A stretch of DNA of 64,000 nt from positions 1,240,001-1,304,000 of the forward strand of contig NZ_CP092332.1 in assembly GCF_029866485.1 (NCBI RefSeq), given 5' to 3'. Below the pieces are notes generated by a model. That model was not told the DNA's origin. It saw nothing but the letters and a program-made list of their open reading frames with translations, and did not search any database. How positions within the stretch are numbered: the stretch's first letter is position 1; every line of letters begins with the position of its first letter. The position numbers and the translations under genes were made by a program. Source of the DNA: Flavobacterium keumense. GTDB lineage: Bacteria; Bacteroidota; Bacteroidia; Flavobacteriales; Flavobacteriaceae. This document shows, in pieces, positions 8,042 to 18,272 of the stretch.

Positions 8042-9508
8042 TTAGAATTTATCCCAGAATAATTTTGTAGTTAAGTTATTTCCACCAATTGCAGTGATAG
8101 CAGCAGTGACATTAGCTGTATTTAATGTTTGCTCTTTTGCAGGGTAAGAATAACGAACAGGAACAGATGTTAATCCGTTATAAGCTCCAGCTGGCGCAGC
8201 TAATACAGGGAAGTCTAATCTTCTGTATGAAGTCCATGCTTCAAATCCTCTGTTATAAAGAGCAATCCAAGCTTGTTCTCCAATTTTTTGTTTGTAAGTA
8301 CCAGTTGCAGTAGTATAAGCCACATCAGTTCTTGCTAAATAAGTAGTAATATCTGCCGCGGCAACACCCCAATTTTGCATAGAAGCTGTAATGCCTGCAT
8401 TGTAATGAGATTCTGCAGTTCCTGATATAGTAGCTCCTTTTTCAACAGCTTCTGCTAATAGGAATTCTACTTCTGTGTAATCTAAAAGAGTACCTGGTAA
8501 AGTAGGGTCTTCAATAGTAGCACTCACATGTGAATTACTGCTATACGAATTTCCAGTTCCATATGTACCACCTTTATATGTTCCATTAGATGCTAGAGTG
8601 AAATATTTTTCTCTTCTTGGATCAGCTAATGTGTTCATTTTGTTTACTAGTGTATTTGCTGGAACAAAATCGTGTCTTCCACTAGCAACTAAATCAACAT
8701 ATAATGGATTAGTATTTGGTTGTGTAGATAGGTATTTGAAATTAGCATTATCTGAAGCATTCATTATAACTCCAGCTGTAACTGCAGCCTCAACTTGAGC
8801 TTTACCATAAGTAGGTTCTGCATCATAAATGTTTACAGCTAAACGTAATCGCAATGTATTAGCGAATTTTTTCCATTTTACGACATCACCACCATATACT
8901 AAATCAGCGCTTCCAAAACTTTCAGCACTTGAAGATAAGTTAGAAACATCTGAAGTTAATCTAGATATTAAATCTTTGTAGATTGTTTTAGCGTCATCGT
9001 AAACTGGCTGTGGATGATTCTCTAAGTCTAATGCTTGTGTATAAGGAACATTTCCAAATGTATCTACTAATATACTGTATGTATATGCAGTTAATATATC
9101 TATCACGGCTAATTTGTTTTTTCTAACTAACTCTTTAGCTGCTTTTTCTGCTGTAGTACCTACATATACTTCGGCAGATAAAATTGTTTTAGATTCTTTT
9201 AAGTCTCTTAATACATCTCTATAAAGTACCGTAAAGTGATTGTCAGGGATACTTCTAGTTGTTATATTATATTGACTTTCATCTGGATATGTTGTTTCTG
9301 TCCAATGTTGTGCAAATAATCGAAACACATTGTAATTAACAGATGTACTAACCATTTGATCGGCTAAATTTTTCTGTGCATTTGTGAATAAATACTCTGG
9401 TTTCGTTGAAGTAGCTTCTTTTTTTAGTTCATTTAAACCTGTAATATCATCTGTACATGACGATATAGCCAGTGAAATAAACGTTATGAATAATACTATC
9501 TTTTTCAT
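8042..9508 (-). CDS. SusD/RagB-family outer-membrane lipoprotein
   Basis: Surface substrate-binding lipoprotein that caps its SusC partner. It has 488 residues, a lipoprotein signal (hydrophobic residues 4-15, lipobox AISSC with Cys18), then acidic residues (TDD), which is typical of surface-exported lipoproteins in this phylum. The body fits the SusD-like_2 group: an early helical region, KFANTLRLRLAVNIYD near the middle and EVEFLLAEAVEKGA further on. It lies 3 bases after susC in one operon. The substrate is unknown, because no glycoside hydrolase, peptidase or sigma/anti-sigma pair lies beside it. Confidence 0.88.
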   Translation of the reverse strand: MKKIVLFITFISLAISSCTDDITGLNELKKEATSTKPEYLFTNAQKNLADQMVSTSVNYNVFRLFAQHWTETTYPDESQYNITTRSIPDNHFTVLYRDVLRDLKESKTILSAEVYVGTTAEKAAKELVRKNKLAVIDILTAYTYSILVDTFGNVPYTQALDLENHPQPVYDDAKTIYKDLISRLTSDVSNLSSSAESFGSADLVYGGDVVKWKKFANTLRLRLAVNIYDAEPTYGKAQVEAAVTAGVIMNASDNANFKYLSTQPNTNPLYVDLVASGRHDFVPANTLVNKMNTLADPRREKYFTLASNGTYKGGTYGTGNSYSSNSHVSATIEDPTLPGTLLDYTEVEFLLAEAVEKGATISGTAESHYNAGITASMQNWGVAAADITTYLARTDVAYTTATGTYKQKIGEQAWIALYNRGFEAWTSYRRLDFPVLAAPAGAYNGLTSVPVRYSYPAKEQTLNTANVTAAITAIGGNNLTTKLFWDKF

Positions 9509-9511
9509 AAT

Positions 9512-12500
9512 TTAAAATTTAAATGTTAAGTTACAACCGATATTTCTAGTTGTTGGTAATGAACCTACAGAGTATCCAGATGCTAAATTTCCTGAAGCTA
9601 AACCACTTTCAGGGTCAGCATCTGGAAGGTTTTTATGAATAATCCATAAGTTAGAACCTACTATACTAAATTTCATAGCAGTAAGTTTTAACTTGGAAGT
9701 AATAGAACTTGGTAAGTTATATGAAATGTTAACCTCTCTTAATTTAATGAATGATGCATCATAGATAAATGCAGCATTAGGTGCTCTTCTATAACCTGAA
9801 ATATTTCCGTATTGATTAGGAGCTGCTGTTCTCACCGTGTTTGGAGTACCGTTGGCTTGAACACCAGGTAAAATTACCCCTCCTCCATTAGCGATAGTAT
9901 TACGAACAGGGTTTCCTAATTCATTGTTGCCAGCAGTTACTACAGAAAGTCCAGTAGCTAGCCCATATGATTGGTCAAGCGAGAACATATCTCCCCCTTT
10001 TTGCATATCAATCAAGAAACCTAAAGATATATCTTTATAAGTAAAATTATTTCTTACCCCTCCTGTCCAGTCTGGAGTAATGTTTCCAATTACATTGTTA
10101 GTTGAGGTATTAATTACATATCGACCTAGTGTGCTTACAACTTTTTGACCGTTTAAATAAGTGTAATCAGTTCCTTTAATAGTTCCATATGGTTGACCTA
10201 CTTGCGCATTAATTGTTACACCACCTTGGAAACTTCCTAATTGTAAATTTGATATCCCCTCAGTTAAACTAATAACTTTATTTTCATTTTTAGCCCAGTT
10301 TACAAAAATATCCCAAGAAAAGTCATTTGTTTTTATTGGAGTTAAATTAATTTGTACCTCAAGACCTTTATTTTCAATTTCACCAGCATTTACATATCTA
10401 TTTGAGTAACCAGTTGCTGTAGAATAAGATACTGGAAAAATTTGTCCAGAACTTAATGTTTTATATGCGGCAACATCAAAACCAATTCTTCTGTTTAAGA
10501 ATTGCATTTCTAATCCAATTTCTTTTGTACTTGATTTAACAGGTCTTAAGTCAGGATTGCTTTTTGTTGATGCTACAGAATACATATGTTCTGATTCGTA
10601 TGAAGTTGTTCTTGGATAAGTATCTACTAATGCTTGTGAAGGTGATCCAAGAGGACTTTCAGCTATATTAGCTCTTAATTTACCGAATGATAACCATGGC
10701 TTGTTAATAGTTTTGGTAAACACATAACTTGCAGAAAGAGAGTTTGTAAGTAATGAGTTATTTCCTGCAGGTAATACTGAGAAAGCATCACGTCTTACTG
10801 TACCGTCTAAAAATAAGAAATCTTTGTATCCAAAGGAAGCAGATCCATAATAAGAGTTTACTCCTGTATTTGTTTCACTATCTAGAGGATATGGCACAGT
10901 TGAGGCAGAATTATTCAAACTATAAAGTTCAGGAACTACAAGTCCTCCTTGTGTTGATGCTAATTCTGAAACAATTCTAGATCTGTTTATAGTACCTCCA
11001 GCAACTCCATTGAATGTAAAGCTATCATTGATGTTTTTCTTAAACGTTAAGAAGAAATCATAGTTTTGCTCTGAAAAATTTCTAGAGTATCTTTGGTAAC
11101 CTGATCCTTCATCCAATCTGTTGATTCCAAAAGTTCCAGCAGTAGATCCGTTAGCTCTTCTTTCTTCACGTAGTTCAGAATATGTGTCTGTAGATACACG
11201 ACCTGTAGCTGTTACCCAGTCAGCAATTTTGTAATCTAATTTTGCATAACCCGTAAAACGGTTTCTTTCGTCAGATTGGTAGTTTTTGTATCTTGTAAAA
11301 TATGGGTTGTCCCAGTAAATTGGCTGTAAGTCAGTAGGATCTGCCCAGTTCCAAGTAACGTTTTGACCTCCTGATCTTTCGTAAACTTGTTTTAATTCCT
11401 GAACATCAACATTAGTTTGCCACCATTGACGGAATTGTGTCATGATGTTATCACTATAACCTGTTGAGTTTCTACCTACTGTAGTTTGCGCAGTATAACT
11501 AGCAAATGAGGATACTGATAATTTATCAGTTAATTGGTGATTAAATTTTAAACTTAAACTATTTTTCTTCAATTCAGAATTTGGCATAATACCATTTTGT
11601 TTGAAGTTATTAAAGTTTAAAACGAAATTAGATTTATCATTTCCGTCTTCTAATGAAATTGAGTTATTTACAGAAAGTGGTGATTCAAAAAATGTTATTG
11701 GACCATTTTTAGCAGCTACCCATGGAGTTGCTTTACCAAAATTATCAGAATATGGAGTGAATGCATTCCAGTTATAAACCATTTTGTTTGGATCATAAGC
11801 TGCACCATAAGAAGCGTCTTCAGAAGTAGGTACTACTAAGTCATCAACACCATCACCATTAATATCTCTTGATAAGAACATTCCTGAAGCGTCTTCGTAA
11901 TACGGGCCATAACCAGCACCATATTTATCTTGATATTTAATGAAAGTAGATTTATCGATAGAACCAGTTACTAATTCAGAAGAAACAGTAATTCCTAATC
12001 CTTTTTTCGCTTTCCCTTTTTTGGTTGTAATCATTAAAACACCATTTCCAGCTTGGTATCCGTACAAAGCCGATGCTGCAGCTCCTTTTAATACGTTAAT
12101 AGTTTCAATGTCGTCTGGATTGATGTCCATTGCGTTGTTACCGTAATCGTAAGTAGGTCCTGCTCCAGTAGTTTGAGATCCAGTACTTGAGTTAATGTTA
12201 GAGTTATTAACTGGTACACCATCAATTACTACAAGCATTTGATTATTACCTGTAAGATTTTTAATACCACGTGATACAATATTAGTAGAACCACCAAAGT
12301 TGTTGTTTCTTCTAATTTGAACTCCAGCTACTTTACCAGATAATTCATTGAAGAAGTTTCCGCTTCCAGCTCCTGAAACAATGTCGGCTCCTTTGATTTC
12401 TTGAGTAGCATATCCAAGAGATTTTTTTTCTCTTTTAACACCCAGTGCAGTTGTTACAACAGCACCCTCAAGTTCAATTGCTGTACTAGCTAGTTTTACA

Positions 12501-12772
12501 TTAATACTAGTTGAGCTAGCTTTAACTTCTTGGCTTGTCATACCAATGTAGCTAAATACTAAAGTTTGGCTTGGTGCCACTTTGATAGAGTATTTTCCAT
12601 CAAAATCAGTTTGCGTTCCAGTTTTTGTTCCTTTAACCAATACGCTTACCCCTGGAAGAGGTAGTCCTGTATTGTCAGAAACAGTTCCTGAAACGGCTCT
12701 TTCTTGCGCAAATGTTATTTGCGTCACTAATGCTAATAAAAGCATTAAGAATCCATTTAATTTTAGTTTCAT
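9512..12772 (-). CDS. SusC/RagA-family TonB-linked outer-membrane transporter
   Basis: A TonB-dependent outer-membrane barrel that imports the ligand captured by the SusD partner. It has 1086 residues: a signal peptide (MKLKLNGFLMLLLALVTQ), a CarboxypepD-regulatory-like domain (about 25-105, VSGTVSDNTGLPLPGVSV), a plug (about 110-255, with MLVVIDGVPVNNSN and INVLKGAAASALYG), then a barrel ending in LTFKF with a terminal aromatic residue as expected for BamA-assembled barrels. No N-terminal STN domain is visible, so coupling to an anti-sigma factor is unlikely. Confidence 0.92.
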   Translation of the reverse strand: MKLKLNGFLMLLLALVTQITFAQERAVSGTVSDNTGLPLPGVSVLVKGTKTGTQTDFDGKYSIKVAPSQTLVFSYIGMTSQEVKASSTSINVKLASTAIELEGAVVTTALGVKREKKSLGYATQEIKGADIVSGAGSGNFFNELSGKVAGVQIRRNNNFGGSTNIVSRGIKNLTGNNQMLVVIDGVPVNNSNINSSTGSQTTGAGPTYDYGNNAMDINPDDIETINVLKGAAASALYGYQAGNGVLMITTKKGKAKKGLGITVSSELVTGSIDKSTFIKYQDKYGAGYGPYYEDASGMFLSRDINGDGVDDLVVPTSEDASYGAAYDPNKMVYNWNAFTPYSDNFGKATPWVAAKNGPITFFESPLSVNNSISLEDGNDKSNFVLNFNNFKQNGIMPNSELKKNSLSLKFNHQLTDKLSVSSFASYTAQTTVGRNSTGYSDNIMTQFRQWWQTNVDVQELKQVYERSGGQNVTWNWADPTDLQPIYWDNPYFTRYKNYQSDERNRFTGYAKLDYKIADWVTATGRVSTDTYSELREERRANGSTAGTFGINRLDEGSGYQRYSRNFSEQNYDFFLTFKKNINDSFTFNGVAGGTINRSRIVSELASTQGGLVVPELYSLNNSASTVPYPLDSETNTGVNSYYGSASFGYKDFLFLDGTVRRDAFSVLPAGNNSLLTNSLSASYVFTKTINKPWLSFGKLRANIAESPLGSPSQALVDTYPRTTSYESEHMYSVASTKSNPDLRPVKSSTKEIGLEMQFLNRRIGFDVAAYKTLSSGQIFPVSYSTATGYSNRYVNAGEIENKGLEVQINLTPIKTNDFSWDIFVNWAKNENKVISLTEGISNLQLGSFQGGVTINAQVGQPYGTIKGTDYTYLNGQKVVSTLGRYVINTSTNNVIGNITPDWTGGVRNNFTYKDISLGFLIDMQKGGDMFSLDQSYGLATGLSVVTAGNNELGNPVRNTIANGGGVILPGVQANGTPNTVRTAAPNQYGNISGYRRAPNAAFIYDASFIKLREVNISYNLPSSITSKLKLTAMKFSIVGSNLWIIHKNLPDADPESGLASGNLASGYSVGSLPTTRNIGCNLTFKF

Positions 12773-13143
12773 TTTTAATTATTTTGAATTAGTGAAGCAA
12801 AAATCTTAATTATTTGTTAACTTTCCTAATATTCTTTGTTGTTTTTTATGCGTGCATCTAAAATTTAACATTTTAACAGAAGTAGTTTCGGATGTTATAA
12901 ATCTGCTTTTATTTGATTTTATTTCCTTTTTCTTTTTAGTTTTTCGGCTGAAAGTTCCTTTAATAGTGTGTTTTTTGAAAAGAGCAAGTGCTTTTAAAAG
13001 ACTTAAAATAACATTAAAAATCGCTAGTTATTTAAATATATTGAAAATTAATCATTTATGGTTTGTTAAGTTTAAAATATTTTATAAATTTGCAACCCCG
13101 TAAAAAGCGGGAATTAAATAAATAAGTAATTTTAGTATTAATT
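12773..13143. other. Divergent intergenic region between susC and rpsL
   Basis: About 370 bases that hold the start regions of two divergent operons. The rpsL side has a clear promoter (see 13062-13092). On the minus strand ahead of susC only a poor -7 match is visible (GATTTTTG, near 12800). An open frame at 12852-13103 runs across the rpsL promoter, resembles no known protein and is not called. Confidence 0.6.
13062..13092 (+). promoter_or_regulatory. Promoter of the str operon (rpsL)
   Basis: A -33-like TTTG at 13062-13065, a 19-base spacer, and a perfect -7 TAAATTTG at 13085-13092. The expected transcript begins just before a small CCCG/CGGG hairpin at about 13097-13112, in a leader of about 45 bases. 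Confidence 0.65.
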
Positions 13144-13527
13144 ATGCCAACAATTCAACAATTAGTAAGAACAGGAAGAACTCAGATAACTAAGAAGAGT
13201 AAATCGGTTGCTTTAGATTCTTGTCCTCAAAGAAGAGGGGTTTGTACGCGTGTTTACACTACTACACCAAAAAAGCCAAATTCTGCAATGCGTAAAGTTG
13301 CGCGTGTGCGTTTGACTAATGGTAATGAAGTGAATGCTTACATTCCTGGAGAAGGACACAATCTACAAGAGCACTCGATAGTATTAGTTAGGGGTGGAAG
13401 GGTAAAAGATTTGCCAGGAGTTAGGTATCACATCGTTCGTGGAGCACTTGATACATCAGGTGTTGCTGGTAGAACGCAAAGAAGATCTAAGTACGGAGCA
13501 AAACGCCCAAAAGAAGCAAAAAAGTAA
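13144..13527 (+). CDS. rpsL: 30S ribosomal protein S12
   Basis: Decoding-centre protein of the 30S subunit, 127 residues, first gene of the str cluster. [19 protein letters not shown] (from residue 41) carries Lys43 in the streptomycin-sensitive form. [13 protein letters not shown], holding the second streptomycin-related lysine, is also wild type, as is the basic tail. A 69-base gap with an A/T-only hairpin separates it from rpsG. Confidence 0.98.
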
Positions 13528-13542
13528 TTTAAAACGCTGTAA

Positions 13543-13569
13543 TATATAATAGGTATTCTTTATTATATA
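13543..13569 (+). promoter_or_regulatory. Hairpin between rpsL and rpsG
   Basis: TATATAATA (13543-13551) and TATTATATA (13561-13569) form nine perfect A-U pairs around a nine-base loop. No T-run follows, so it is not a terminator. In E. coli the S12-S7 intercistronic region is where S7 binds its own mRNA; a similar role here is speculation. Confidence 0.4.
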
Positions 13570-13596
13570 AGTATAGTATTTAATTAAAAAAAAGAC

Positions 13597-14073
13597 ATGA
13601 GAAAAAGACAGGCTAAAAAAAGACCTCTTTTACCAGACCCAAGGTTTAATGACCAATTGGTTACGCGTTTTGTGAATAACTTAATGTGGGATGGTAAAAA
13701 ATCAACCGCTTTCAAAGTTTTTTATGATGCAATCGATATTATAGAGACTAAAAAGCAAGATGCAGAAAAATCTGCTTTAGAAATTTGGAAAGATGCATTA
13801 ACTAATGTGATGCCACACGTAGAGGTGCGTAGTCGTAGAGTTGGTGGAGCAACGTTTCAAATTCCAATGCAAATCAGACCAGATAGAAAAATTTCTATGG
13901 CAATGAAATGGTTGATTTTGTATTCTAGAAAGAGAAATGAGAAATCAATGGCTCAAAAATTGGCTTCAGAATGTTTAGCTGCGGCTAAAGAAGAAGGGGC
14001 TGCTGTTAAGAAAAGAATGGATACTCACAAAATGGCAGAAGCAAATAAAGCCTTCTCTCACTTTAGATTTTAA
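13597..14073 (+). CDS. rpsG: 30S ribosomal protein S7
   Basis: Primary binding protein of the 16S rRNA 3' domain, 158 residues, the short-tail form. Opening [19 protein letters not shown] and the conserved core [19 protein letters not shown] are diagnostic. fusA starts 10 bases after the stop. Confidence 0.98.
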   Translation: MRKRQAKKRPLLPDPRFNDQLVTRFVNNLMWDGKKSTAFKVFYDAIDIIETKKQDAEKSALEIWKDALTNVMPHVEVRSRRVGGATFQIPMQIRPDRKISMAMKWLILYSRKRNEKSMAQKLASECLAAAKEEGAAVKKRMDTHKMAEANKAFSHFRF

Positions 14074-14083
14074 TTCATAAGAA

Positions 14084-16240
14084 ATGGCTAGAGATTTAAA
14101 ATATACAAGAAATATAGGTATTGCGGCTCATATTGATGCTGGTAAAACAACAACAACTGAGCGTATTTTATTCTACACCGGAAAATCACATAAAATTGGT
14201 GAGGTGCATGATGGTGCTGCTACCATGGACTGGATGGCACAAGAGCAAGAAAGAGGTATCACAATTACTTCTGCTGCAACAACTTGTGAGTGGAGTTTTC
14301 CAACTGAACAAGGTAAGTTATTACCAGATTCAAAACCGTACCACTTTAATATTATTGATACTCCTGGACACGTTGATTTTACTGTAGAGGTAAATCGTTC
14401 GTTACGTGTATTAGACGGTTTGGTATTTTTGTTTAGTGCTGTTGATGGTGTTGAGCCTCAATCAGAAACTAACTGGAGATTAGCAGATCAATATCGAGTG
14501 CCTCGAATGGGGTTTGTAAACAAGATGGACCGTCAAGGTTCTAATTTCTTGGGTGTTTGTCAGCAAGTTAAAGATATGTTGAAGTCTAATGCAGTTGCAA
14601 TTACATTGCCAATTGGAGACGAGGCAGATTTTAAAGGAGTAGTTGATTTAGTTAAAAATCAAGCTATTGTATGGCATGATGCTACACAAGGTGCTACCTT
14701 TGATATTGTAGATATTCCTGCTGATATGGTGGATGATGTAAAAAAATACAGATCTATCCTTATTGAAGAAATTGCTACCTATGATGAGAGTCTTCTTGAT
14801 AAATATATGGAGGATGAAAACTCAATTACAGAAGAAGAGATCAACAATGCGTTGCGTGCTGCAACTATTGACATGGCAATTATTCCTATGATTGCTGGGT
14901 CTTCTTTCAAAAATAAAGGAGTTCAATTCATGTTAGATGCAGTATGTAAATATTTGCCATCTCCATTAGATAAAGAAGGTATTGAGGGAATTCATCCTGA
15001 TGATGCTGAATTATTAGAAGAAGATCAAACTAAAATCGTGCGTCGCCCTGATGTAAAAGAGCCTTTTGCAGCTTTGGCATTTAAAATTGCTACTGACCCT
15101 TATGTAGGTCGTTTGGCATTTTTCCGTGCTTATTCAGGTCGTTTGGATGCAGGTTCTTATATTTTGAACACTCGTTCAGGGAATAAAGAACGTATCTCTC
15201 GTATCTACCAAATGCACGCGAATAAACAAAATCCGATCGAATATATTGAGGCTGGAGATATTGGAGCTGCAGTTGGATTTAAAGATATCAAGACAGGGGA
15301 TACTATGTGCGATGAAAAACATCCGATTATTCTTGAATCAATGAAATTCCCTGATCCTGTAATTGGTATCGCAATTGAGCCTAAAACTAAAGCTGACGTT
15401 GATAAAATGGGAATGGCTTTGGCTAAATTAGCTGAAGAAGATCCTACGTTTACTGTTAGAACTGATGAGGCTTCAGGTCAAACCATTATCTCAGGAATGG
15501 GAGAGTTACACTTGGATATTCTTGTAGATCGTATGAAACGTGAATTCAAAGTAGAAGTAAACCAAGGTGAGCCTCAAGTAGAATACAAAGAGGCATTTAC
15601 TAAGTCAGCACAACACAGAGAAGTTTACAAAAAACAATCTGGAGGTCGTGGTAAATTTGGAGATATTGTTTTCCGTTTAGAACCTGCTGATACTGTTGAT
15701 GGTAAAGCGCCTGTTGGATTACAGTTTGTAAATGAAGTAAAAGGAGGAAACGTTCCTAAAGAATATATTCCTGCTGTTGAAAAAGGTTTCAGAGAAGCTA
15801 TGAAAACAGGGCCATTAGCTGGTTATACTGTAGATAGTTTGAAAGTAACTTTGTTAGACGGTTCGTATCACCCAGTGGATTCTGATGCTCTTTCATTTGA
15901 ATTGGCTGCTAGAATGGGTTATAAAGAAGTAGCGAAAGCTGCTGGTGCGGTTATCCTTGAGCCTATTATGAAAATTGAAGTGATTACTCCTGAAGAAAAT
16001 ATGGGAGATATTGTTGGAGATTTGAATAGAAGAAGAGGTCAAGTTAATGACATGGGAGATAGAGCTGGAGCTAAAACTATTAAAGCAAGTGTTCCTTTGT
16101 CTGAAATGTTTGGTTATGTAACTACATTAAGAACATTGTCATCAGGTAGAGCAACTTCTACTATGGAATTTTCACACTATGAACAAACTCCTTCTAATAT
16201 TTCAGAAGAAGTGATTAAAAAAGCAAAAGGTAACGCTTAA
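14084..16240 (+). CDS. fusA: Elongation factor G
   Basis: Translocase GTPase that moves tRNA and mRNA through the ribosome; also acts in recycling with RRF. It has 718 residues. G1 AHIDAGKT is at 15-22, then the switch I segment [13 protein letters not shown]3 DTPGHVD and G4 NKMD. Domains II-V follow, with [14 protein letters not shown] in domain III and [20 protein letters not shown] near the end. No tuf gene follows; rpsJ starts 11 bases later. Confidence 0.98.
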   Translation: MARDLKYTRNIGIAAHIDAGKTTTTERILFYTGKSHKIGEVHDGAATMDWMAQEQERGITITSAATTCEWSFPTEQGKLLPDSKPYHFNIIDTPGHVDFTVEVNRSLRVLDGLVFLFSAVDGVEPQSETNWRLADQYRVPRMGFVNKMDRQGSNFLGVCQQVKDMLKSNAVAITLPIGDEADFKGVVDLVKNQAIVWHDATQGATFDIVDIPADMVDDVKKYRSILIEEIATYDESLLDKYMEDENSITEEEINNALRAATIDMAIIPMIAGSSFKNKGVQFMLDAVCKYLPSPLDKEGIEGIHPDDAELLEEDQTKIVRRPDVKEPFAALAFKIATDPYVGRLAFFRAYSGRLDAGSYILNTRSGNKERISRIYQMHANKQNPIEYIEAGDIGAAVGFKDIKTGDTMCDEKHPIILESMKFPDPVIGIAIEPKTKADVDKMGMALAKLAEEDPTFTVRTDEASGQTIISGMGELHLDILVDRMKREFKVEVNQGEPQVEYKEAFTKSAQHREVYKKQSGGRGKFGDIVFRLEPADTVDGKAPVGLQFVNEVKGGNVPKEYIPAVEKGFREAMKTGPLAGYTVDSLKVTLLDGSYHPVDSDALSFELAARMGYKEVAKAAGAVILEPIMKIEVITPEENMGDIVGDLNRRRGQVNDMGDRAGAKTIKASVPLSEMFGYVTTLRTLSSGRATSTMEFSHYEQTPSNISEEVIKKAKGNA

Positions 16241-16251
16241 TTTTTAAGAAA

Positions 16252-16557
16252 ATGAGTCAAAAAATCAGAATAAAACTAAAATCTTACGATCATATGTTGG
16301 TGGATAAGTCTGCTGAGAAGATTGTAAAAACGGTTAAAACTACTGGTGCAGTTGTAACAGGTCCAATTCCATTACCAACTCACAAAAAATTATTCACAGT
16401 TTTACGTTCTCCACACGTTAATAAAAAAGCTAGAGAACAATTTGAAGTGATGTCATATAAGAGATTAATTGATATTTATTCTTCTTCATCTAAAACTATT
16501 GATGCTTTAATGAAACTAGAATTGCCTAGTGGGGTTGAAGTAGAAATCAAGGTATAA
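16252..16557 (+). CDS. rpsJ: 30S ribosomal protein S10 (NusE)
   Basis: 30S head protein and, as NusE, a partner of NusB/NusG in antitermination. It has 101 residues. [20 protein letters not shown] and [20 protein letters not shown] are diagnostic. It is attached here to the str genes and separated from rplC by 160 bases containing a new promoter, so the S10 cluster is split at this point. Confidence 0.98.
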
Positions 16558-16584
16558 TACCTGAATTTTTGAAATAGAAGGACG

Positions 16585-16600
16585 TTTCGTTTAAGCGAAA
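16585..16600 (+). promoter_or_regulatory. Upstream palindrome at the rplC promoter
   Basis: TTTCGTTTAAGCGAAA, a 16-base near-perfect palindrome with one asymmetric pair, located 8 bases before the -33-like element. A second, closely matching copy lies downstream of the expected transcription start. Candidate operator half of a pair. Confidence 0.5.
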
Positions 16601-16608
16601 AAACATTT

Positions 16609-16640
16609 TTTGGAATATCTGCAAATAAGTTTTACTTTTG
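16609..16640 (+). promoter_or_regulatory. Promoter of the rplC-to-rplQ ribosomal operon
   Basis: TTTG at 16609-16612, a 20-base spacer, then a perfect -7 TACTTTTG at 16633-16640. The leader to rplC would be about 75 bases. No terminator is visible after rpsJ, so read-through from the str promoter is also possible. Confidence 0.6.
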
Positions 16641-16662
16641 CACCTCGTTTTTAAAAAATAGT

Positions 16663-16678
16663 ATTCGCTTAAGCGAAA
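16663..16678 (+). promoter_or_regulatory. Downstream palindrome in the rplC leader
   Basis: ATTCGCTTAAGCGAAA; the inner 14 bases (16664-16677) are a perfect palindrome. It sits about 20 bases into the predicted transcript, where the RNA could form a five-pair stem with a UUAA loop. Confidence 0.5.
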
Positions 16679-16717
16679 GTTCTATATTTATATTTAATAA
16701 TTAATAATTAATATTTT

Positions 16718-17335
16718 ATGTCTGGGTTAATTGGTAGAAAAATCGGCATGACTAGTATTTTCGATGAAAACGGGAAGAATATTCCTTGTACAGTAATCGA
16801 AGCTGGGCCATGTGTTGTTACCCAAGTCAGAACCAAAGAGGTTGACGGGTATGAAGCGTTGCAACTTGGTTTCGATGACAAAAATGAGAAACATTCCACT
16901 AAAGCGGCTGTAGGTCACTTTAAAAAAGCAGGAACTGTTGCTAAGAAAAAAGTCGTTGAATTCCAAGATTTTGCAACTGAACAAAAATTAGGAGATCTTA
17001 TTGATGTTACTATTTTTGAAGAAGGAGAATTTGTAGATGTACAAGGTGTATCTAAAGGTAAAGGTTTTCAGGGTGTTGTTAAACGTCACGGTTTTGGTGG
17101 TGTTGGACAATCTACTCATGGTCAACACAATCGTTTAAGAGCGCCAGGTTCTGTAGGAGCTTCTTCTTATCCATCTAGAGTATTCAAAGGAATGCGTATG
17201 GCTGGAAGAATGGGAGGAGAAAATGTAAAAGTTCAAAACCTTAGAGTTTTAAAAGTAGTGGCTGATAAGAACCTACTTATTGTTAAAGGATGTGTTCCTG
17301 GGCATACTAACTCTTATGTAATCATTCAGAAGTAA
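16718..17335 (+). CDS. rplC: 50S ribosomal protein L3
   Basis: Early 50S assembly protein near the peptidyl transferase centre, 205 residues. It opens [19 protein letters not shown]; the conserved loop segment [14 protein letters not shown] and [17 protein letters not shown] follow. It is the first gene behind the internal promoter. The last base of its TAA is the first base of the rplD ATG. Confidence 0.98.
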   Translation: MSGLIGRKIGMTSIFDENGKNIPCTVIEAGPCVVTQVRTKEVDGYEALQLGFDDKNEKHSTKAAVGHFKKAGTVAKKKVVEFQDFATEQKLGDLIDVTIFEEGEFVDVQGVSKGKGFQGVVKRHGFGGVGQSTHGQHNRLRAPGSVGASSYPSRVFKGMRMAGRMGGENVKVQNLRVLKVVADKNLLIVKGCVPGHTNSYVIIQK

Positions 17336-17964
17336 TGGAAGTAAAAGTATTAGATTTCAACGGAAAAGATACTGGAAGAAAGGTTCAGCTTTCTGATTCA
17401 GTATTCGCAATTGAGCCAAACAATCATGCTGTATATCTTGATGTTAAGCAATATCTTGCTAATCAAAGACAAGGTACTCATAAGTCAAAAGAAAGAGCTG
17501 AAGTAGCTGGAAGTACACGTAAGATTAAAAAGCAAAAAGGAACTGGTACTGCTCGTGCGGGTAGTGTAAAGAATCCTTTGTTTAAAGGAGGAGGAACTGT
17601 TTTTGGTCCAAGACCAAGAAGTTATTCATTCAAATTGAATAAAAACTTGAAACGTTTGGCTAGAAAATCAGCTTTCTCAATCAAAGCAAAAGAATCCAAT
17701 ATTATTGTTTTGGAGGATTTTAATTTTGATACTCCAAGCACTAAAAATTTCATTAATGTTTTGAAAGCTTTAGGGTTAGAGAATAAAAAATCTTTGTTTG
17801 TGTTGGGTGATTTAAATAAAAATGTATATTTGTCGTCACGCAATTTGAAGGCTTCTAATGTTGTAAGTAGCTCAGAATTAAGCACTTACGCCATCTTAAA
17901 CGCTAATAATGTAGTGCTTTTTGAAGGTTCTTTAGAAGGAATTGAAGAAAATTTAAGTAAATAA
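17335..17964 (+). CDS. rplD: 50S ribosomal protein L4
   Basis: Exit-tunnel protein, 209 residues; in E. coli it also represses its own S10 operon. The tunnel loop segment KIKKQKGTGTARAGSVKNP and GGGTVFGPRPRSYSFKLNK are clear. Its start overlaps the rplC stop by one base, suggesting coupled translation. Confidence 0.97.
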   Translation: MEVKVLDFNGKDTGRKVQLSDSVFAIEPNNHAVYLDVKQYLANQRQGTHKSKERAEVAGSTRKIKKQKGTGTARAGSVKNPLFKGGGTVFGPRPRSYSFKLNKNLKRLARKSAFSIKAKESNIIVLEDFNFDTPSTKNFINVLKALGLENKKSLFVLGDLNKNVYLSSRNLKASNVVSSSELSTYAILNANNVVLFEGSLEGIEENLSK

Positions 17965-17972
17965 ATAGGAAA

Positions 17973-18263
17973 ATGAGTATCATAATCAGACCTATAGTAA
18001 CTGAAAAAGTGACCAAAGAGAGTGAAGTTTTGAACCGATTTGGATTTTTTGTTAACACAAAAGCAAACAAAGTTGAGATTAAGAAAGCTGTTGAAGCTGC
18101 TTATGGTGTAACTGTTGTGAGTGTTAATACAATTAATGTTAGACCGGATAGAACTGCAAAATACACTAAAAGTGGTTTAATCAGTGGAAAAACAAATGCT
18201 GAAAAGAAAGCATTTGTGCAAGTAAAAGAAGGAGAATCAATTGATTTTTACAATAATATCTAA
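17973..18263 (+). CDS. rplW: 50S ribosomal protein L23
   Basis: Tunnel-exit protein and docking site for SRP and trigger factor, 96 residues. The opening IIRPIVTEKVTKESE and FFVNTKANKVEIKKAVEAAY are typical. Contiguous with rplD and rplB. Confidence 0.97.
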   Translation: MSIIIRPIVTEKVTKESEVLNRFGFFVNTKANKVEIKKAVEAAYGVTVVSVNTINVRPDRTAKYTKSGLISGKTNAEKKAFVQVKEGESIDFYNNI

Positions 18264-18272
18264 TAGAGAACA

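Noticed and set aside
12852..13103. An 83-codon open frame between susC and rpsL
   Set aside because: It spans the rpsL promoter, has skewed hydrophobic and Lys/Phe-rich composition and resembles no known family; best explained as chance in A/T-rich DNA.
16241..16717. Terminator between the str and S10 parts
   Set aside because: The hairpins here are short palindromes without a T-run, so they are read as possible operators instead.
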